Shown one piece after another: positions 35,830 through 44,298 of a stretch of DNA of 64,000 nucleotides. Within the stretch, counting starts at the first letter, position 1. Every line of letters starts with the position of its first letter. Origin of the DNA: Pseudoroseicyclus tamaricis (lineage in GTDB: Bacteria > Pseudomonadota > Alphaproteobacteria > Rhodobacterales > Rhodobacteraceae). The notes under the pieces were generated by a model, which ran no database searches, had not been told where the DNA came from, and saw only the letters and a list, made by a program, of their open reading frames with translations. The stretch spans positions 536,001-600,000 of the forward strand of contig NZ_JAAFYS010000001.1 of the NCBI RefSeq assembly GCF_012070395.1. Direction: 5' to 3'. Position numbers and translations under genes: made by a program.

Positions 35830-36672
35830 TCACTTTGAAAGCAGCACGGGCAGGGTGGCGCCCTCGACGAGGTGCCGCGTGACCGCGCCGACGACGAAGT
35901 CGTAGGTGCGCGAGTGGCCATAGGCGCCCGTCGCCACCAGCTCCGCCTCCGTCTCCAGCGCGGCGGAGAGGAGGGTCTTCGCCGTCTCGCCCGCCGGCGC
36001 CTCGCGGTCGACGAGGCTGACGGCGTAGCCCTGCCTATCGAGCGCGGCGGCGAGGTCGTGGCGGGAATCGAGGGCGAGCGCCGAGGGCGTGGCGTGGTTG
36101 TGGACGCGCAGAAGGTCGATCGTCGCGCCCGGAGCCGCCAGCGCCAGCGCGTCATGGGCGGCGCGCGTCGCCTCCCGCGTCGGGCTCCAGCCGATCATCA
36201 GGCGGCGCACGGGGGCGGGGAGGCCGCGGCCCTCGGGCAGCATCAGCACGGGGCGCCCGCCATGGCGGATCGCCGCCTCCTGCGCCCACTTGTCCTCCGG
36301 GCGCATCGCGGCCGGGTCGGCGCGGCCCAGCACCACCAGATCGGCGGCGCGCAGCGTCTCCAGCAGCCACTCGCGGGCGGAGATGGCACCGGGGCCCTGC
36401 GAGCGGAATTCGGCGCCGAAGCTCTCGCCCCGGGTCGCCGCCTCGAAGCTGGTGCGGATCGCGGCGCTCTCCTCCAGCTGCCAGTCGAGGAGCGTCGGCT
36501 CGAAGAGCGGGCCGTAGGGCGCGCCCATGGCGGAATAGGGGATGACCGCCTGCGCCGGGTGCACGCCCGTGAGGTGCGCGCCGTGGCTGCGGGCGACCTC
36601 GCAGGCGAGCGGGATCAGCCACGAGGCTTCATGGGCAGAGAAGAGGCCGAGGGCGATGGTCTTGATACTCAT
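35830..36672 (-). CDS. Tandem universal stress protein (UspA family)
   Basis: A 280-aa cytoplasmic protein with two Usp domains. The first begins MSIKTIALGLFSAHEASWLI and contains ADLVVLGR; the second starts near residue 155 (RRLMIGWSPTREATRAAHDA) and ends with the ATP-binding-type GAYGHSRTYDFVVGAVTRHL. The start at 36672 is the natural Usp start; the longer frame adds a Pro/Arg-rich leader antisense to the flippase. An Fnr-type box lies 70 bp upstream, suggesting induction when oxygen is low. Confidence 0.9.
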   Translation of the reverse strand: MSIKTIALGLFSAHEASWLIPLACEVARSHGAHLTGVHPAQAVIPYSAMGAPYGPLFEPTLLDWQLEESAAIRTSFEAATRGESFGAEFRSQGPGAISAREWLLETLRAADLVVLGRADPAAMRPEDKWAQEAAIRHGGRPVLMLPEGRGLPAPVRRLMIGWSPTREATRAAHDALALAAPGATIDLLRVHNHATPSALALDSRHDLAAALDRQGYAVSLVDREAPAGETAKTLLSAALETEAELVATGAYGHSRTYDFVVGAVTRHLVEGATLPVLLSK

Positions 36673-36741
36673 GGGAAGCGTCTCCGGTTGGCCGGGGCCG
36701 GCCCGGCACTGGAAGTCTGCCACTGCGCGCGGTGCGCGTCC

Positions 36742-36755
36742 TTGACCGGGATCAA
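36742..36755 (-). promoter_or_regulatory. Fnr/FnrL-type binding site upstream of usp
   Basis: TTGACCGGGATCAA matches the Fnr consensus TTGAY-N4-RTCAA exactly. It is centred about 76 bp upstream of the usp start codon and lies in the usp-flippase intergenic region. Position suits activation of usp. The flippase gene on the other side begins about 111 bp away and could also be affected. Confidence 0.65.
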
Positions 36756-36859
36756 GTGTCGCCGCCCGAGCCCGCACTGGACGCGGCGGAAGGGAGCGGC
36801 GCAGAATGGGGCGGGGCGGGCGGTGCCGGCCCGCTGGTTTGTACGAGTTGAGGGGCGCC

Positions 36860-38122
36860 ATGAGCCGCGACGTGGCGATCATCTTTGGCCTGAAGGTGCT
36901 GGCGGTCGGCCTGAACGCGCTGGGGCTGGCGGCGCTGGCGAGCGCCTCCAGCGTGGCGGCCTTCGGCGCCTTCGCAGCGCTCTTCAGCGCGGGAATGCTG
37001 ATCTCCATCCCCGCCATGGCCGGGCTCAACCTCTCGCTGGTGCGCCACACGAGCGGCGCGGGCCCGGGCCGGCTGGCGCTGGCACGCCATGGGCTGGGGA
37101 GGCTGGCCGGCGGGCTGGCGGCGGCAGGGGTGCTGGGCGGCGTGGTGCTCCTGCTGGCAATGCGGGAGGCGGCGGCGGGGCCCCTCGCCGCTCTGCTCTT
37201 CGGGCTCACCTACGGCTTCTCGGAGGTGCTGCAGAGCACTGCGCGCGCCTTCGACGGGCCGGTGCGCGCCTTTGTCTGGCGGGAGATCGCCTGGCGGGCC
37301 GCCTTCTTCCTCACCGCGCTGGCGGCGGCGCTGGCGGGCGGGTTGCCGGCGCCGGCGATGCTGGGGCTGCTGACGCTGGCGCTGCTGCTCGTCACTGCCC
37401 TGCAGGCGCGGCTGAGCGCCCTCTGGCCGCTGCGCGCGCCGCGGGTGGCGGAGGCGGGGCGGCTCTGGCGGCATGCGCCCGGCTTCATGGGCGTGTCGCT
37501 GCTGTCGACGGCGGCGCAGCACCTCGTCGTCCTCCTCGCCGGGGTGACGCTGAGCCTCGAGGCCGCGGCCTATTTCTTCGCGGCGTTAAAGGTGGTGCAG
37601 ATTCTCTCACTCAGCGTTGTCGCTGTAAACTTTGTCTTAACCACTCACCTGAGAGACTTCAGGAAAGGAAAGACAGGAGAGACGGATACCAAAACGCTCA
37701 CCGCGATCTGCGCCACGGCGGCGTGGGGAAATCTCCTCTTCTGGGGCGCAGGAATGGCGGCATTGCTGGTCTTCGGCCGGCTGATCCTGTCGCTCTTCGG
37801 CGCGGCCTATGAAAGCGGAGGTGTGTATCTGGCCATTCTCGGTGTTGCGGCCGGGCTGAATGCGGGCACGGGGCCGGCGGGCTTCGTGCTGGTGATGTTC
37901 GACCGGCAGAGACAGTTCAACCTGGTGTCGGCCTTGGCGGCATCAGGCGGGGCGGGTTTGTGCCTCCTCCTCGGGGGGGCGTTCGGTCTTGTAGGGTTTT
38001 GTTGGGGTTACGTGTGTTGGATCGGTCTGCAGAATACGGGCGCCGCGTGGATGGCCTGGCGGACTCTCGGCATCAACCCGACCGCCCTCGCCCGGCCCGA
38101 CTGGCGACTCCTGCGGCGCTGA
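36860..38122 (+). CDS. Polysaccharide flippase-like membrane protein (Wzx/MATE type)
   Basis: A 420-aa protein with roughly twelve membrane helices and the general pattern of oligosaccharide flippases (SAGMLISIPAMAGLNLSLVRH, AAYFFAALKVVQILSLSVVAVNF). It should move lipid-linked oligosaccharide across the inner membrane. It heads a same-strand cluster ending in a polymerase-like protein at 42520. Codon use is uneven: about 37588-37720 and 37820-38040 are clearly less GC-rich and use TTA and other rare codons. The ATG at 36860 overlaps nothing upstream and follows GAGGGGCG. Confidence 0.8.
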   Translation: MSRDVAIIFGLKVLAVGLNALGLAALASASSVAAFGAFAALFSAGMLISIPAMAGLNLSLVRHTSGAGPGRLALARHGLGRLAGGLAAAGVLGGVVLLLAMREAAAGPLAALLFGLTYGFSEVLQSTARAFDGPVRAFVWREIAWRAAFFLTALAAALAGGLPAPAMLGLLTLALLLVTALQARLSALWPLRAPRVAEAGRLWRHAPGFMGVSLLSTAAQHLVVLLAGVTLSLEAAAYFFAALKVVQILSLSVVAVNFVLTTHLRDFRKGKTGETDTKTLTAICATAAWGNLLFWGAGMAALLVFGRLILSLFGAAYESGGVYLAILGVAAGLNAGTGPAGFVLVMFDRQRQFNLVSALAASGGAGLCLLLGGAFGLVGFCWGYVCWIGLQNTGAAWMAWRTLGINPTALARPDWRLLRR

Positions 38123-38187
38123 GACGGACGATTCTGGCGCCCGTCGGGGCGTTCCTGCATCTCGCCCGCCGCATTGGCCGGCGGGCC

Positions 38188-38700
38188 GTGGCGGAATATC
38201 AGGCGGGGCAGATCGCGCGATATACGGGAGCGCCTTCGCTGGCGGGCCCGGGATATATCACCGGCCTCAATCGGCTGCAGATCGGGGGAAATGTCCATAT
38301 CGGGGCCGATTTCCTCATCCGCGCCGAGGGCGGCCTCGCGATCGGCGAGAACGCCCATATCAGCCACCGGCTGACGGTCTACACGATCAACCACGTCTAC
38401 GAGGGCAATCGCCTCCCCTATGACGAGCGGCTGGCGGAGCGGCCCGTCGCCATCGGGCGCAACGTCTGGATCGGCGTCGGCGTGACGCTGCTGCCCGGCG
38501 CCCGCATAGGCGAGGGCGCGATCATCGGCGCCGGCGCCGTCGTGGCGGGGCAGGTGGCGCCGGGCGCCATCGTCGGCGCGGCGCGGGCGAGGCCCCTCAA
38601 GACGCGGAACGCGGAACATTACGCGGCGCTCGACGCCGCCGGGGCCTTTGGCGGCGCCGGCGGGCAGGCGCTGCAGCGAACTTCCTGGTGGGACAGGTGA
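38188..38700 (+). CDS. Hexapeptide-repeat acyltransferase
   Basis: The product has left-handed beta-helix repeats (IGGNVHIGADFLIRAEGGLAIGENAHI, VAIGRNVWIGVGVTLLPGARIGEGAIIGAGAVV) as in WcaF/NodL-like acetyltransferases, and ends in QRTSWWDR. It probably O-acetylates the cluster's sugar or glycan. The true start is unclear. The frame is open back to 37960, and a hydrophobic helix (TILAPVGAFLHLARR) encoded from about 38128 looks real. GTG at 38188 gives a 170-aa core, while GTG at 38047 would give 217 aa but overlap the flippase by 76 bp. Confidence 0.8.
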   Translation: MAEYQAGQIARYTGAPSLAGPGYITGLNRLQIGGNVHIGADFLIRAEGGLAIGENAHISHRLTVYTINHVYEGNRLPYDERLAERPVAIGRNVWIGVGVTLLPGARIGEGAIIGAGAVVAGQVAPGAIVGAARARPLKTRNAEHYAALDAAGAFGGAGGQALQRTSWWDR

Positions 38701-38729
38701 CGGGGTGAGCAGTGACATGGTGAAGAGTG

Positions 38730-39323
38730 ATGGTCATTACCCTATCCAAGGCCGGCCTCGAGACCGAGGCCCGCAGGCTCGCCCGCCGGGTGCGTCTCGA
38801 CGGTTACGTTCCTCAGCTGGTCGTCGGCATCCGGCGGGGCGGCGAACACGTCGCCCGCATGGCGATGGAGGAGTTCCCCGAAGGCCGGCTGGCGCTCGTC
38901 AATCGCCAGCGCCCCGGCACGAAGATCAAGGGCGGGCTGCGGCTCGGCGCCGTGCTGCCGCATCTGCCATACACGGTGACGGACAGCATGCGCCGGCTGG
39001 AGCATCGCGTCCGCTTCAGGCGCCACGCGCGCAGGCCGGCCGGGGCCGACACCGGGCGCCACGCCGAGCCGGAGGGGCACGGGCTGGGCGCCGGCAACTT
39101 CGACGAGCGGCGCATCCTGGTCATAGATGACGCGGTCGATAGCGGGGAGACGATGACGGATGTCGTCTCCTACCTCGGCGAGCGCTTCCCGCGGGCCGAG
39201 ATCCGCACCTTCGCCATCGCCCACACGATGCCGCACTCGGTGCTGCGCCCCGATTACGCGGCCTTCGCCTGCGGCAACCTCGTGCGGTTCTTCTGGTCGG
39301 AGGATTACCATGCCCGGGCTTGA
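38730..39323 (+). CDS. Phosphoribosyltransferase-fold protein
   Basis: A 197-aa protein with the PRPP-binding motif RILVIDDAVDSGET at about residues 129-142 and an N-terminal VVGIRRGGEHVARM loop (the PP loop), which together define type I phosphoribosyltransferases. No purine or pyrimidine salvage gene is near; instead it sits in a polysaccharide cluster and overlaps a HAD phosphatase gene by 14 bp. This fits transfer of phosphoribose to a glycan followed by dephosphorylation. Start is either GTG 38727 or ATG 38730. Confidence 0.85.
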   Translation: MVITLSKAGLETEARRLARRVRLDGYVPQLVVGIRRGGEHVARMAMEEFPEGRLALVNRQRPGTKIKGGLRLGAVLPHLPYTVTDSMRRLEHRVRFRRHARRPAGADTGRHAEPEGHGLGAGNFDERRILVIDDAVDSGETMTDVVSYLGERFPRAEIRTFAIAHTMPHSVLRPDYAAFACGNLVRFFWSEDYHARA

Positions 39324-39930
39324 GCGGGGGGACCTCTTGGTCCTCGATCTCGACGGTACGCTCCTGCCCGGCAACAGCTTTCACCGCTGGCTGGCGGAGC
39401 TGCTGCTGCGCGCGCCGGCGGGGCTGAAGCTGGTGGTGCTGCGGGCGGTGGCGGGCCGGGTGGCCGGGCGGTGGAGCCATGCGCGGATGAAGCAGGAGGT
39501 CATGCGCGGGTGGGACGATTTCTCCGCCCGCGCGCCGGGGCGGGCGGAGGCGCTCGTGGCGCGCTTCGCCGCGGGCCTGCGCGCCCGCTTCCGGCCGGAG
39601 CTGACGGAGCTAATGGCGGAGGCGCGGGCGCTGGGCGTGCCGAGCCTCCTCGCCACCGCCGCGCCGGAGGATTACGCGGCGGCGCTGGGGCAGGGGACGA
39701 GCGGCGTCATCGCCAGCCGCCTCGCCGGCGGGACCCTCGTCGAGACGAAGGGCGAGGCGAAGCGCGCGGCGGTCGCGGCGCAGATGGCGGCGCGCGGCTG
39801 GCGCGGGCGGTCCATCGTGCTGGCGACGGATCATGCCGATGACGCGCCGCTCTGCGCCGTCGCCCGGCATGTCCTCTGGTACGGCCCGGTGCCCCCCGCC
39901 CCGACGCTGGTGCTGGAGGCGCGGGCATGA
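39310..39930 (+). CDS. HAD-superfamily phosphatase
   Basis: A 206-aa protein with HAD motif I LDLDGTLLPGNSF at residues 12-24, motif II-like LLATAAPEDY, and motif IV-like ATDHADDAPL. The cap is helical, as in subclass IB (SerB-like) enzymes. The gene overlaps the phosphoribosyltransferase by 14 bp and the sulfotransferase-like gene by 4 bp. A likely role is removal of the 5-phosphate left by phosphoribosyl transfer (inference). Confidence 0.85.
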   Translation: MPGLERGDLLVLDLDGTLLPGNSFHRWLAELLLRAPAGLKLVVLRAVAGRVAGRWSHARMKQEVMRGWDDFSARAPGRAEALVARFAAGLRARFRPELTELMAEARALGVPSLLATAAPEDYAAALGQGTSGVIASRLAGGTLVETKGEAKRAAVAAQMAARGWRGRSIVLATDHADDAPLCAVARHVLWYGPVPPAPTLVLEARA

Positions 39931-40532
39931 GCCGCGCCTCGCACGTCTTCGTCCTCTCCGCCGGGCGGACGGGGACGACCACCTTCGCCCGCGCCGCCGC
40001 CGCCCTGCCGGGCTTCACCGCCGGGCACGAGAGCCGGGCGGAGGCGCATCTGGCCGAGCGGCTGGACTACCCGGACCGGCATATCGAGGCGGACAACCGG
40101 CTGGTCTTCTTCCTGCCGCAGCTCGAGGCCCGGTTCGGCCCGCGCGCCCACTACGTCTACCTGCGGCGCGAGCCGGCGGAAATCGCGGCGAGCTACGCGC
40201 GGCGCTGGCATCTCACCGTCTCCATCCCCCGGGCCTTCACGCAAGGCGTGCGGATGCGCCCGCGCACCCGCCGGGGGGAGGTGACGGCGGCCTGCCGCGA
40301 CTATGCCGACTGGGTGGACAGCACCGTCTCGCTCTTCCTCGCCAGCCAGCGTCACGCGATGGTGGTCGATCTGGCGGAGGCGGAGGCCGGCTTCGCCCGC
40401 GTCGCCGAATGGATCGGCGCGGGGGAGGTGCCGCAGGCGGCTCGCGACGCCTGGGGCGAGCGGCACAACGCCACCCCGCCGCGCCGGCTGGGGCGGGGCC
40501 TGCGCCATCAGCTTCGCCTTCTGGTGCCGTGA
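39927..40532 (+). CDS. Sulfotransferase-like P-loop protein
   Basis: A 201-aa protein with N-terminal VFVLSAGRTGTTTFARA, matching the 5'-phosphosulfate-binding loop of PAPS-dependent sulfotransferases, and YVYLRREPAEIAASYARRW, matching the 3'-phosphate-binding region. It may sulfate the glycan made by this cluster. It is short for the family, so it could be a minimal or diverged member. It overlaps the HAD phosphatase gene by 4 bp and precedes the GT2 gene by 3 bp. Confidence 0.7.
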   Translation: MSRASHVFVLSAGRTGTTTFARAAAALPGFTAGHESRAEAHLAERLDYPDRHIEADNRLVFFLPQLEARFGPRAHYVYLRREPAEIAASYARRWHLTVSIPRAFTQGVRMRPRTRRGEVTAACRDYADWVDSTVSLFLASQRHAMVVDLAEAEAGFARVAEWIGAGEVPQAARDAWGERHNATPPRRLGRGLRHQLRLLVP

Positions 40533-40535
40533 GCC

Positions 40536-41339
40536 ATGCGCATCTCGGTCGTCATTCCCAGCTACAACCGCGCCGGCAGCCTGCCCTCCGCCCTCCTCTC
40601 CGCTGCGCACCAGACGCGGCCACCGGAGGAGATCATCCTCGTCGATGACGGCTCCACCGACGGCACGGAGGCGGTGGTGGCGCGGCTCGGCCTGCCGGGG
40701 CTGCGCTACATCCGGCAGGGCAATGCCGGCGGCGGCGCGGCGCGCAATGCCGGCGTGGCGGCGGCGCGGGGCGACTGGATCGCCTTCCACGACAGCGACG
40801 ATGTCTGGCTGCCCCACAAGCTGGAGAGGCTGGCGGCGGCGCGCGAGCGCCATGCGGCGGCGGCGCCGGAGGTGATCTTCTCCGCCTTCAGCCTCTTCGA
40901 CCCGGCGCGCCGGCGGCTCCGCCTGATGCCGGAGGCGCTGGCGCGGCGGAGGGGGGCGTCGCTCCTCCTCGAAGAGCCGCTGCGCGAGGCGCGGGCGCTG
41001 ACGGCGAACCCGATCAGCACGCAGACGCTGCTCGTCTCCCGCGCCGCCTTCGCCCGCGCCGGCGGGTTCGACCCGGCGCTCCGCCGCTTCCAGGACTGGG
41101 ATCTGGCGCTCCGCCTCGCAGGTGAGGCGCCCTGGGCCTACGTGCCCGAGCCGCTGGTGCACGTGGCGCTCTCCCCCAACTCCGTCACCCGCGACCATGC
41201 CGCCGGCCTCGCTGCGCGGCGCCGGCTGCTCGACGCCCATGCCGGGCTCTATGCCCGGGCGGGAGGGGCGCTCTGGCGGGCGCGGGCGGATTTGTGGCTG
41301 CGCCGGCTTGCCGGGGCGCTGGGCCGGGCGGGCGCATGA
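40536..41339 (+). CDS. Family 2 glycosyltransferase
   Basis: A 267-aa cytoplasmic GT-A enzyme starting MRISVVIPSYNRAGSLPSAL. DDGSTDGT near residues 36-43 and the DxD-type motif DSDDVW near 87-92 bind the nucleotide sugar and metal; FQDWDLALRLA near 188-198 corresponds to the acceptor-side acidic motif. It adds one sugar to the repeat unit. Its stop overlaps the next ATG by 4 bp. Confidence 0.92.
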   Translation: MRISVVIPSYNRAGSLPSALLSAAHQTRPPEEIILVDDGSTDGTEAVVARLGLPGLRYIRQGNAGGGAARNAGVAAARGDWIAFHDSDDVWLPHKLERLAAARERHAAAAPEVIFSAFSLFDPARRRLRLMPEALARRRGASLLLEEPLREARALTANPISTQTLLVSRAAFARAGGFDPALRRFQDWDLALRLAGEAPWAYVPEPLVHVALSPNSVTRDHAAGLAARRRLLDAHAGLYARAGGALWRARADLWLRRLAGALGRAGA

Positions 41340-42520
41340 GGCGCAAGAGCCTTCTGTTCAACCCGCCGGCGGTGTTCATCGCCACATGGGCGATGATCGC
41401 GCTGCTCTTCGAGCTGCGGCTGAGCAGCCGCCTCGCGGCACCGTCGGAGGAGATCCAGCGGCTGCTCTTCGTCATCCTCGGCGGTTACCTCATCGGCGCC
41501 GCCGGCTCGCTGCTCTTCGCGCAGAAGGTGGCGTTGCGCCTGCGCCGCAGGCTCTCCCGCCGGCAATGGCGGGGGGCGGTCGGGCTGCTCTGCGCGCTCC
41601 TCGCGCTCGCGGCGGCGGAGGCGGCCATCGAGGGGTTCGTGCCGGCGGTGGCGCTCCTTCAGGGGCGGCAGATCAGCCATTTCGACTTCGGCATCCCCAG
41701 CGTGCACGGGCTGGTCATTGCCGGGCTCTGCGCGCTGGGCTCCTTCTTCTTCGCCGTGCATTGCTTCACCGGCAGCCGGTTGGCGCTGATCCTCGCGCTT
41801 TTGCCGCTGATCTACGCGGCGGCCTTCGTGCACCGGAAAATGTTCACTGTCTGCTTCCTGCAATACGCGGTGATCTTCTTCTACAGCCGGCCGCTGCGCC
41901 TGCGCACGATCCTCGCGGGGGCGCTGGCGCTGCCCGCCTTCGTCTATGCCTTCGGGGCCTTCGGAGACCTGCGCGGGCGGACGGAGGTGATCGAGCGGTT
42001 CGGCGGCTTCGCGGAGGAGTTCGTATTCCCCGGCGATACCGGGGTGAAGTGGGTCTATCTCTACCTGACGACGCCGATCGACAACCTCAGCTTCACGACC
42101 CGCGAGTTCCCCGCCGAGCAGAACACCGACCTGCAGCGCACGCTCGGCCCGATCGTGCCGAGCGCCCTCAGCCGGCTCGCCGCGGCGCCGGTGGAGGCGG
42201 CGGCGGGTCGCTTCCAGGCGGCTGCGGAGGAGCGGTACTGGCTGCAGAGCCCGATGTTCAACGTCTCCACCGGGTTCAACCCCGCCTACCTCGACCTCGG
42301 CATCCCCGGCATCGTGGGCTTCGCCGCCGTCATCGGCTTCCTGACCACCTTCGCCTATTGCCGTTTCCGGGGCGAGCTGGGGACGGCGACCTACGCGGCT
42401 TTGCTGACGGGGGCGCTGCTGACAGTGTTCTCCAACAGCTTTTCCAACCTCAACTACGTGGGGCAGGCGCTCTTCTTGCTGATGGTGCGCTACCCGGTGG
42501 TCCTGCGGCGCTTCGGCTGA
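41336..42520 (+). CDS. Polymerase-like polytopic membrane protein (Wzy-type candidate)
   Basis: A 394-aa protein with about ten membrane helices and a long soluble loop between about residues 215 and 320. The layout and the position next to a flippase and GT2 fit an O-antigen/capsule repeat-unit polymerase. Wzy sequences are very diverse, so this rests on topology and context. It is the last gene of the cluster and is convergent with the GH13 gene 4 bp away. Confidence 0.65.
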   Translation: MRRKSLLFNPPAVFIATWAMIALLFELRLSSRLAAPSEEIQRLLFVILGGYLIGAAGSLLFAQKVALRLRRRLSRRQWRGAVGLLCALLALAAAEAAIEGFVPAVALLQGRQISHFDFGIPSVHGLVIAGLCALGSFFFAVHCFTGSRLALILALLPLIYAAAFVHRKMFTVCFLQYAVIFFYSRPLRLRTILAGALALPAFVYAFGAFGDLRGRTEVIERFGGFAEEFVFPGDTGVKWVYLYLTTPIDNLSFTTREFPAEQNTDLQRTLGPIVPSALSRLAAAPVEAAAGRFQAAAEERYWLQSPMFNVSTGFNPAYLDLGIPGIVGFAAVIGFLTTFAYCRFRGELGTATYAALLTGALLTVFSNSFSNLNYVGQALFLLMVRYPVVLRRFG

Positions 42521-42524
42521 GGGC

Positions 42525-44156
42525 TCAGACGGCGCGGGGGCGCAGCCAGAGGTAGTCGTGCGGGGCCATGATCAGCCCTTCGAGCTCGATGGTCGGGCCG
42601 GCCTGATCGTCGGCCGCCAGCTCCACCTTGGCGCGCCCCGGCTCCAGCGACAGCTCCACCGCGCCCTCGCCGAAATTGGCGAGGACGAGGAGGCGCCGCT
42701 GACCCAGCCGGTAGTCGAGGCCGAGGACGGTCTCGGGCAGGCCTTCGATGAGGCTCCACTGGCCGGCGCCGATCTCCGGGCAGCAGCGGCGGGCGCGGAC
42801 CATGCCCTGCACGCGGCGCAGCAGCGAGCGGGGCGTGCGCTCCTGCTCCTCGACGTTGATCGTCCGGTAGCCATAGGCGCCGCTGGAGATGACGGGTACG
42901 GGCAGCTCGCCCTCGGCGGCGGAGAAGCCGCCGTTCGGCTCGCCGGACCATTGCATGGGGGTGCGGACGGACCAGCGCTCATCGAGGGAGAGGTCCTCGC
43001 CCATGCCGATCTCGTCGCCGTACCAGAGCACCGGGGTGCCCGGCAGGCCGAAGAGCAGCGCCTGCGCCAGCGCGACGCGGGCCGTGTCGCCGCCCAGCAT
43101 CGGCGCCAGCCGGCGGCGGACGCCGCGGCCGTAGATCTTCATCCCCTCCTCGGGGGCCAGCGCCGCGAAGGCCTCCTGCTGCTCTTCCTTGGTCAGCTTG
43201 TCGAGGCTGAGCTCGTCGTGGTTGCGCAGAAAGGTCGCCCATTGCCCGCCATCGGGCAGCTCGGGGGGCCGGCTCTTCAGCGCCTCGATGACGGGGGCGG
43301 CGCTCTTGCGCACGAAGCCGAGCCACATGTCCTGGTTGAGCGGGAAGTCGAAGAGCATGTGCATCCGCTCGTCGGCATCGTGCACCCGCCCGCCGAAGTA
43401 ATCGGGCGCCGTCTCGCGCGGCACGTTCGCCTCGGCCAGCATCACGGCGCCTTGCGAGCGCCAGTCGAGGAAGTCGCGCATCTCGGAGAGGAGGAGCAGG
43501 GGATCACGGTCGGGCTCTTCCTTGAGGCCCTTGAACTCCACGAGGAAGGGCACGGCATCGATGCGGAAGCCCGAGACGCCGAGCGCCAGCCAGAAGCCCA
43601 TGATCTTGAGGATCTCCTCGCGGACCTTGGGGTTGGCGATGTTGAGATCGGCCTGATGGGCGTAGAAGCGGTGCATGTACCACGCCTGCGCCTTGCGCGA
43701 GTAGGTCCAGACGGCATCCTGCACGCCGGGGAAGATGATGCCTTCGGAGATGTCCTTGGGCTTCTCCTTCGACCAGACGTACCAGTCGCGGTAGGGGGAG
43801 GTCGCGCTCTCGCAGGCGGACTGGAACCACGGATGGTCGATGGAGGTGTGGTTGACGACGAGGTCGATGATCACCCGGATGCCACGGTTTCGGGCGCCCT
43901 GCATGAACTCCACGAAGTCGCCCAGATGGCCAAGGCGGGTGTCGACGCCGTAGAAATCGGAGATGTCGTAGCCGTTGTCGCGATTGGGCGTGGGGTAGAA
44001 GGGGTTGAGCCAGATGACGTTGACGCCCAGCGCCTCGAGGTAGTCGAGCGTCTCGATGGCGCCGGAGAAGTCGCCGACCCCGTCGCCGTTGCCATCGCGG
44101 AAGGTCTCGATGTCGAGGCAGTAGATGACGGCGTTCTTGTACCAGAGGTCGATCAT
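42525..44156 (-). CDS. GH13 alpha-amylase family enzyme (trehalose-synthase-like group)
   Basis: A 543-aa protein with the full GH13 barrel. DLVVNHTS is region I (near residue 98), GFRIDAVPF gives nucleophile Asp200, AEANVP gives acid/base Glu242, and FLRNHDEL gives Asp314. A C-terminal beta-sandwich follows. The N-terminus MIDLWYKNAVIYCLDIETFRD resembles trehalose synthase and related maltose-active enzymes. It is probably cytoplasmic because no signal peptide is present. The exact substrate is uncertain. It ends 4 bp from the polymerase-like gene. Confidence 0.88.
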   Translation of the reverse strand: MIDLWYKNAVIYCLDIETFRDGNGDGVGDFSGAIETLDYLEALGVNVIWLNPFYPTPNRDNGYDISDFYGVDTRLGHLGDFVEFMQGARNRGIRVIIDLVVNHTSIDHPWFQSACESATSPYRDWYVWSKEKPKDISEGIIFPGVQDAVWTYSRKAQAWYMHRFYAHQADLNIANPKVREEILKIMGFWLALGVSGFRIDAVPFLVEFKGLKEEPDRDPLLLLSEMRDFLDWRSQGAVMLAEANVPRETAPDYFGGRVHDADERMHMLFDFPLNQDMWLGFVRKSAAPVIEALKSRPPELPDGGQWATFLRNHDELSLDKLTKEEQQEAFAALAPEEGMKIYGRGVRRRLAPMLGGDTARVALAQALLFGLPGTPVLWYGDEIGMGEDLSLDERWSVRTPMQWSGEPNGGFSAAEGELPVPVISSGAYGYRTINVEEQERTPRSLLRRVQGMVRARRCCPEIGAGQWSLIEGLPETVLGLDYRLGQRRLLVLANFGEGAVELSLEPGRAKVELAADDQAGPTIELEGLIMAPHDYLWLRPRAV

Positions 44157-44298
44157 GGCGGCAGGCTCCCGGGAGGCGGTCCTAGCGCAGGTAGGGCGGC
44201 GGAAGGGGTGGGCCAGCGGTCACGGTGTCGCGGGACGGGGGCGGCGCTCGCCTGCGGCAATCGCCCCGCCCACCGTCCCGCACGCCCCTCATGCGCCG

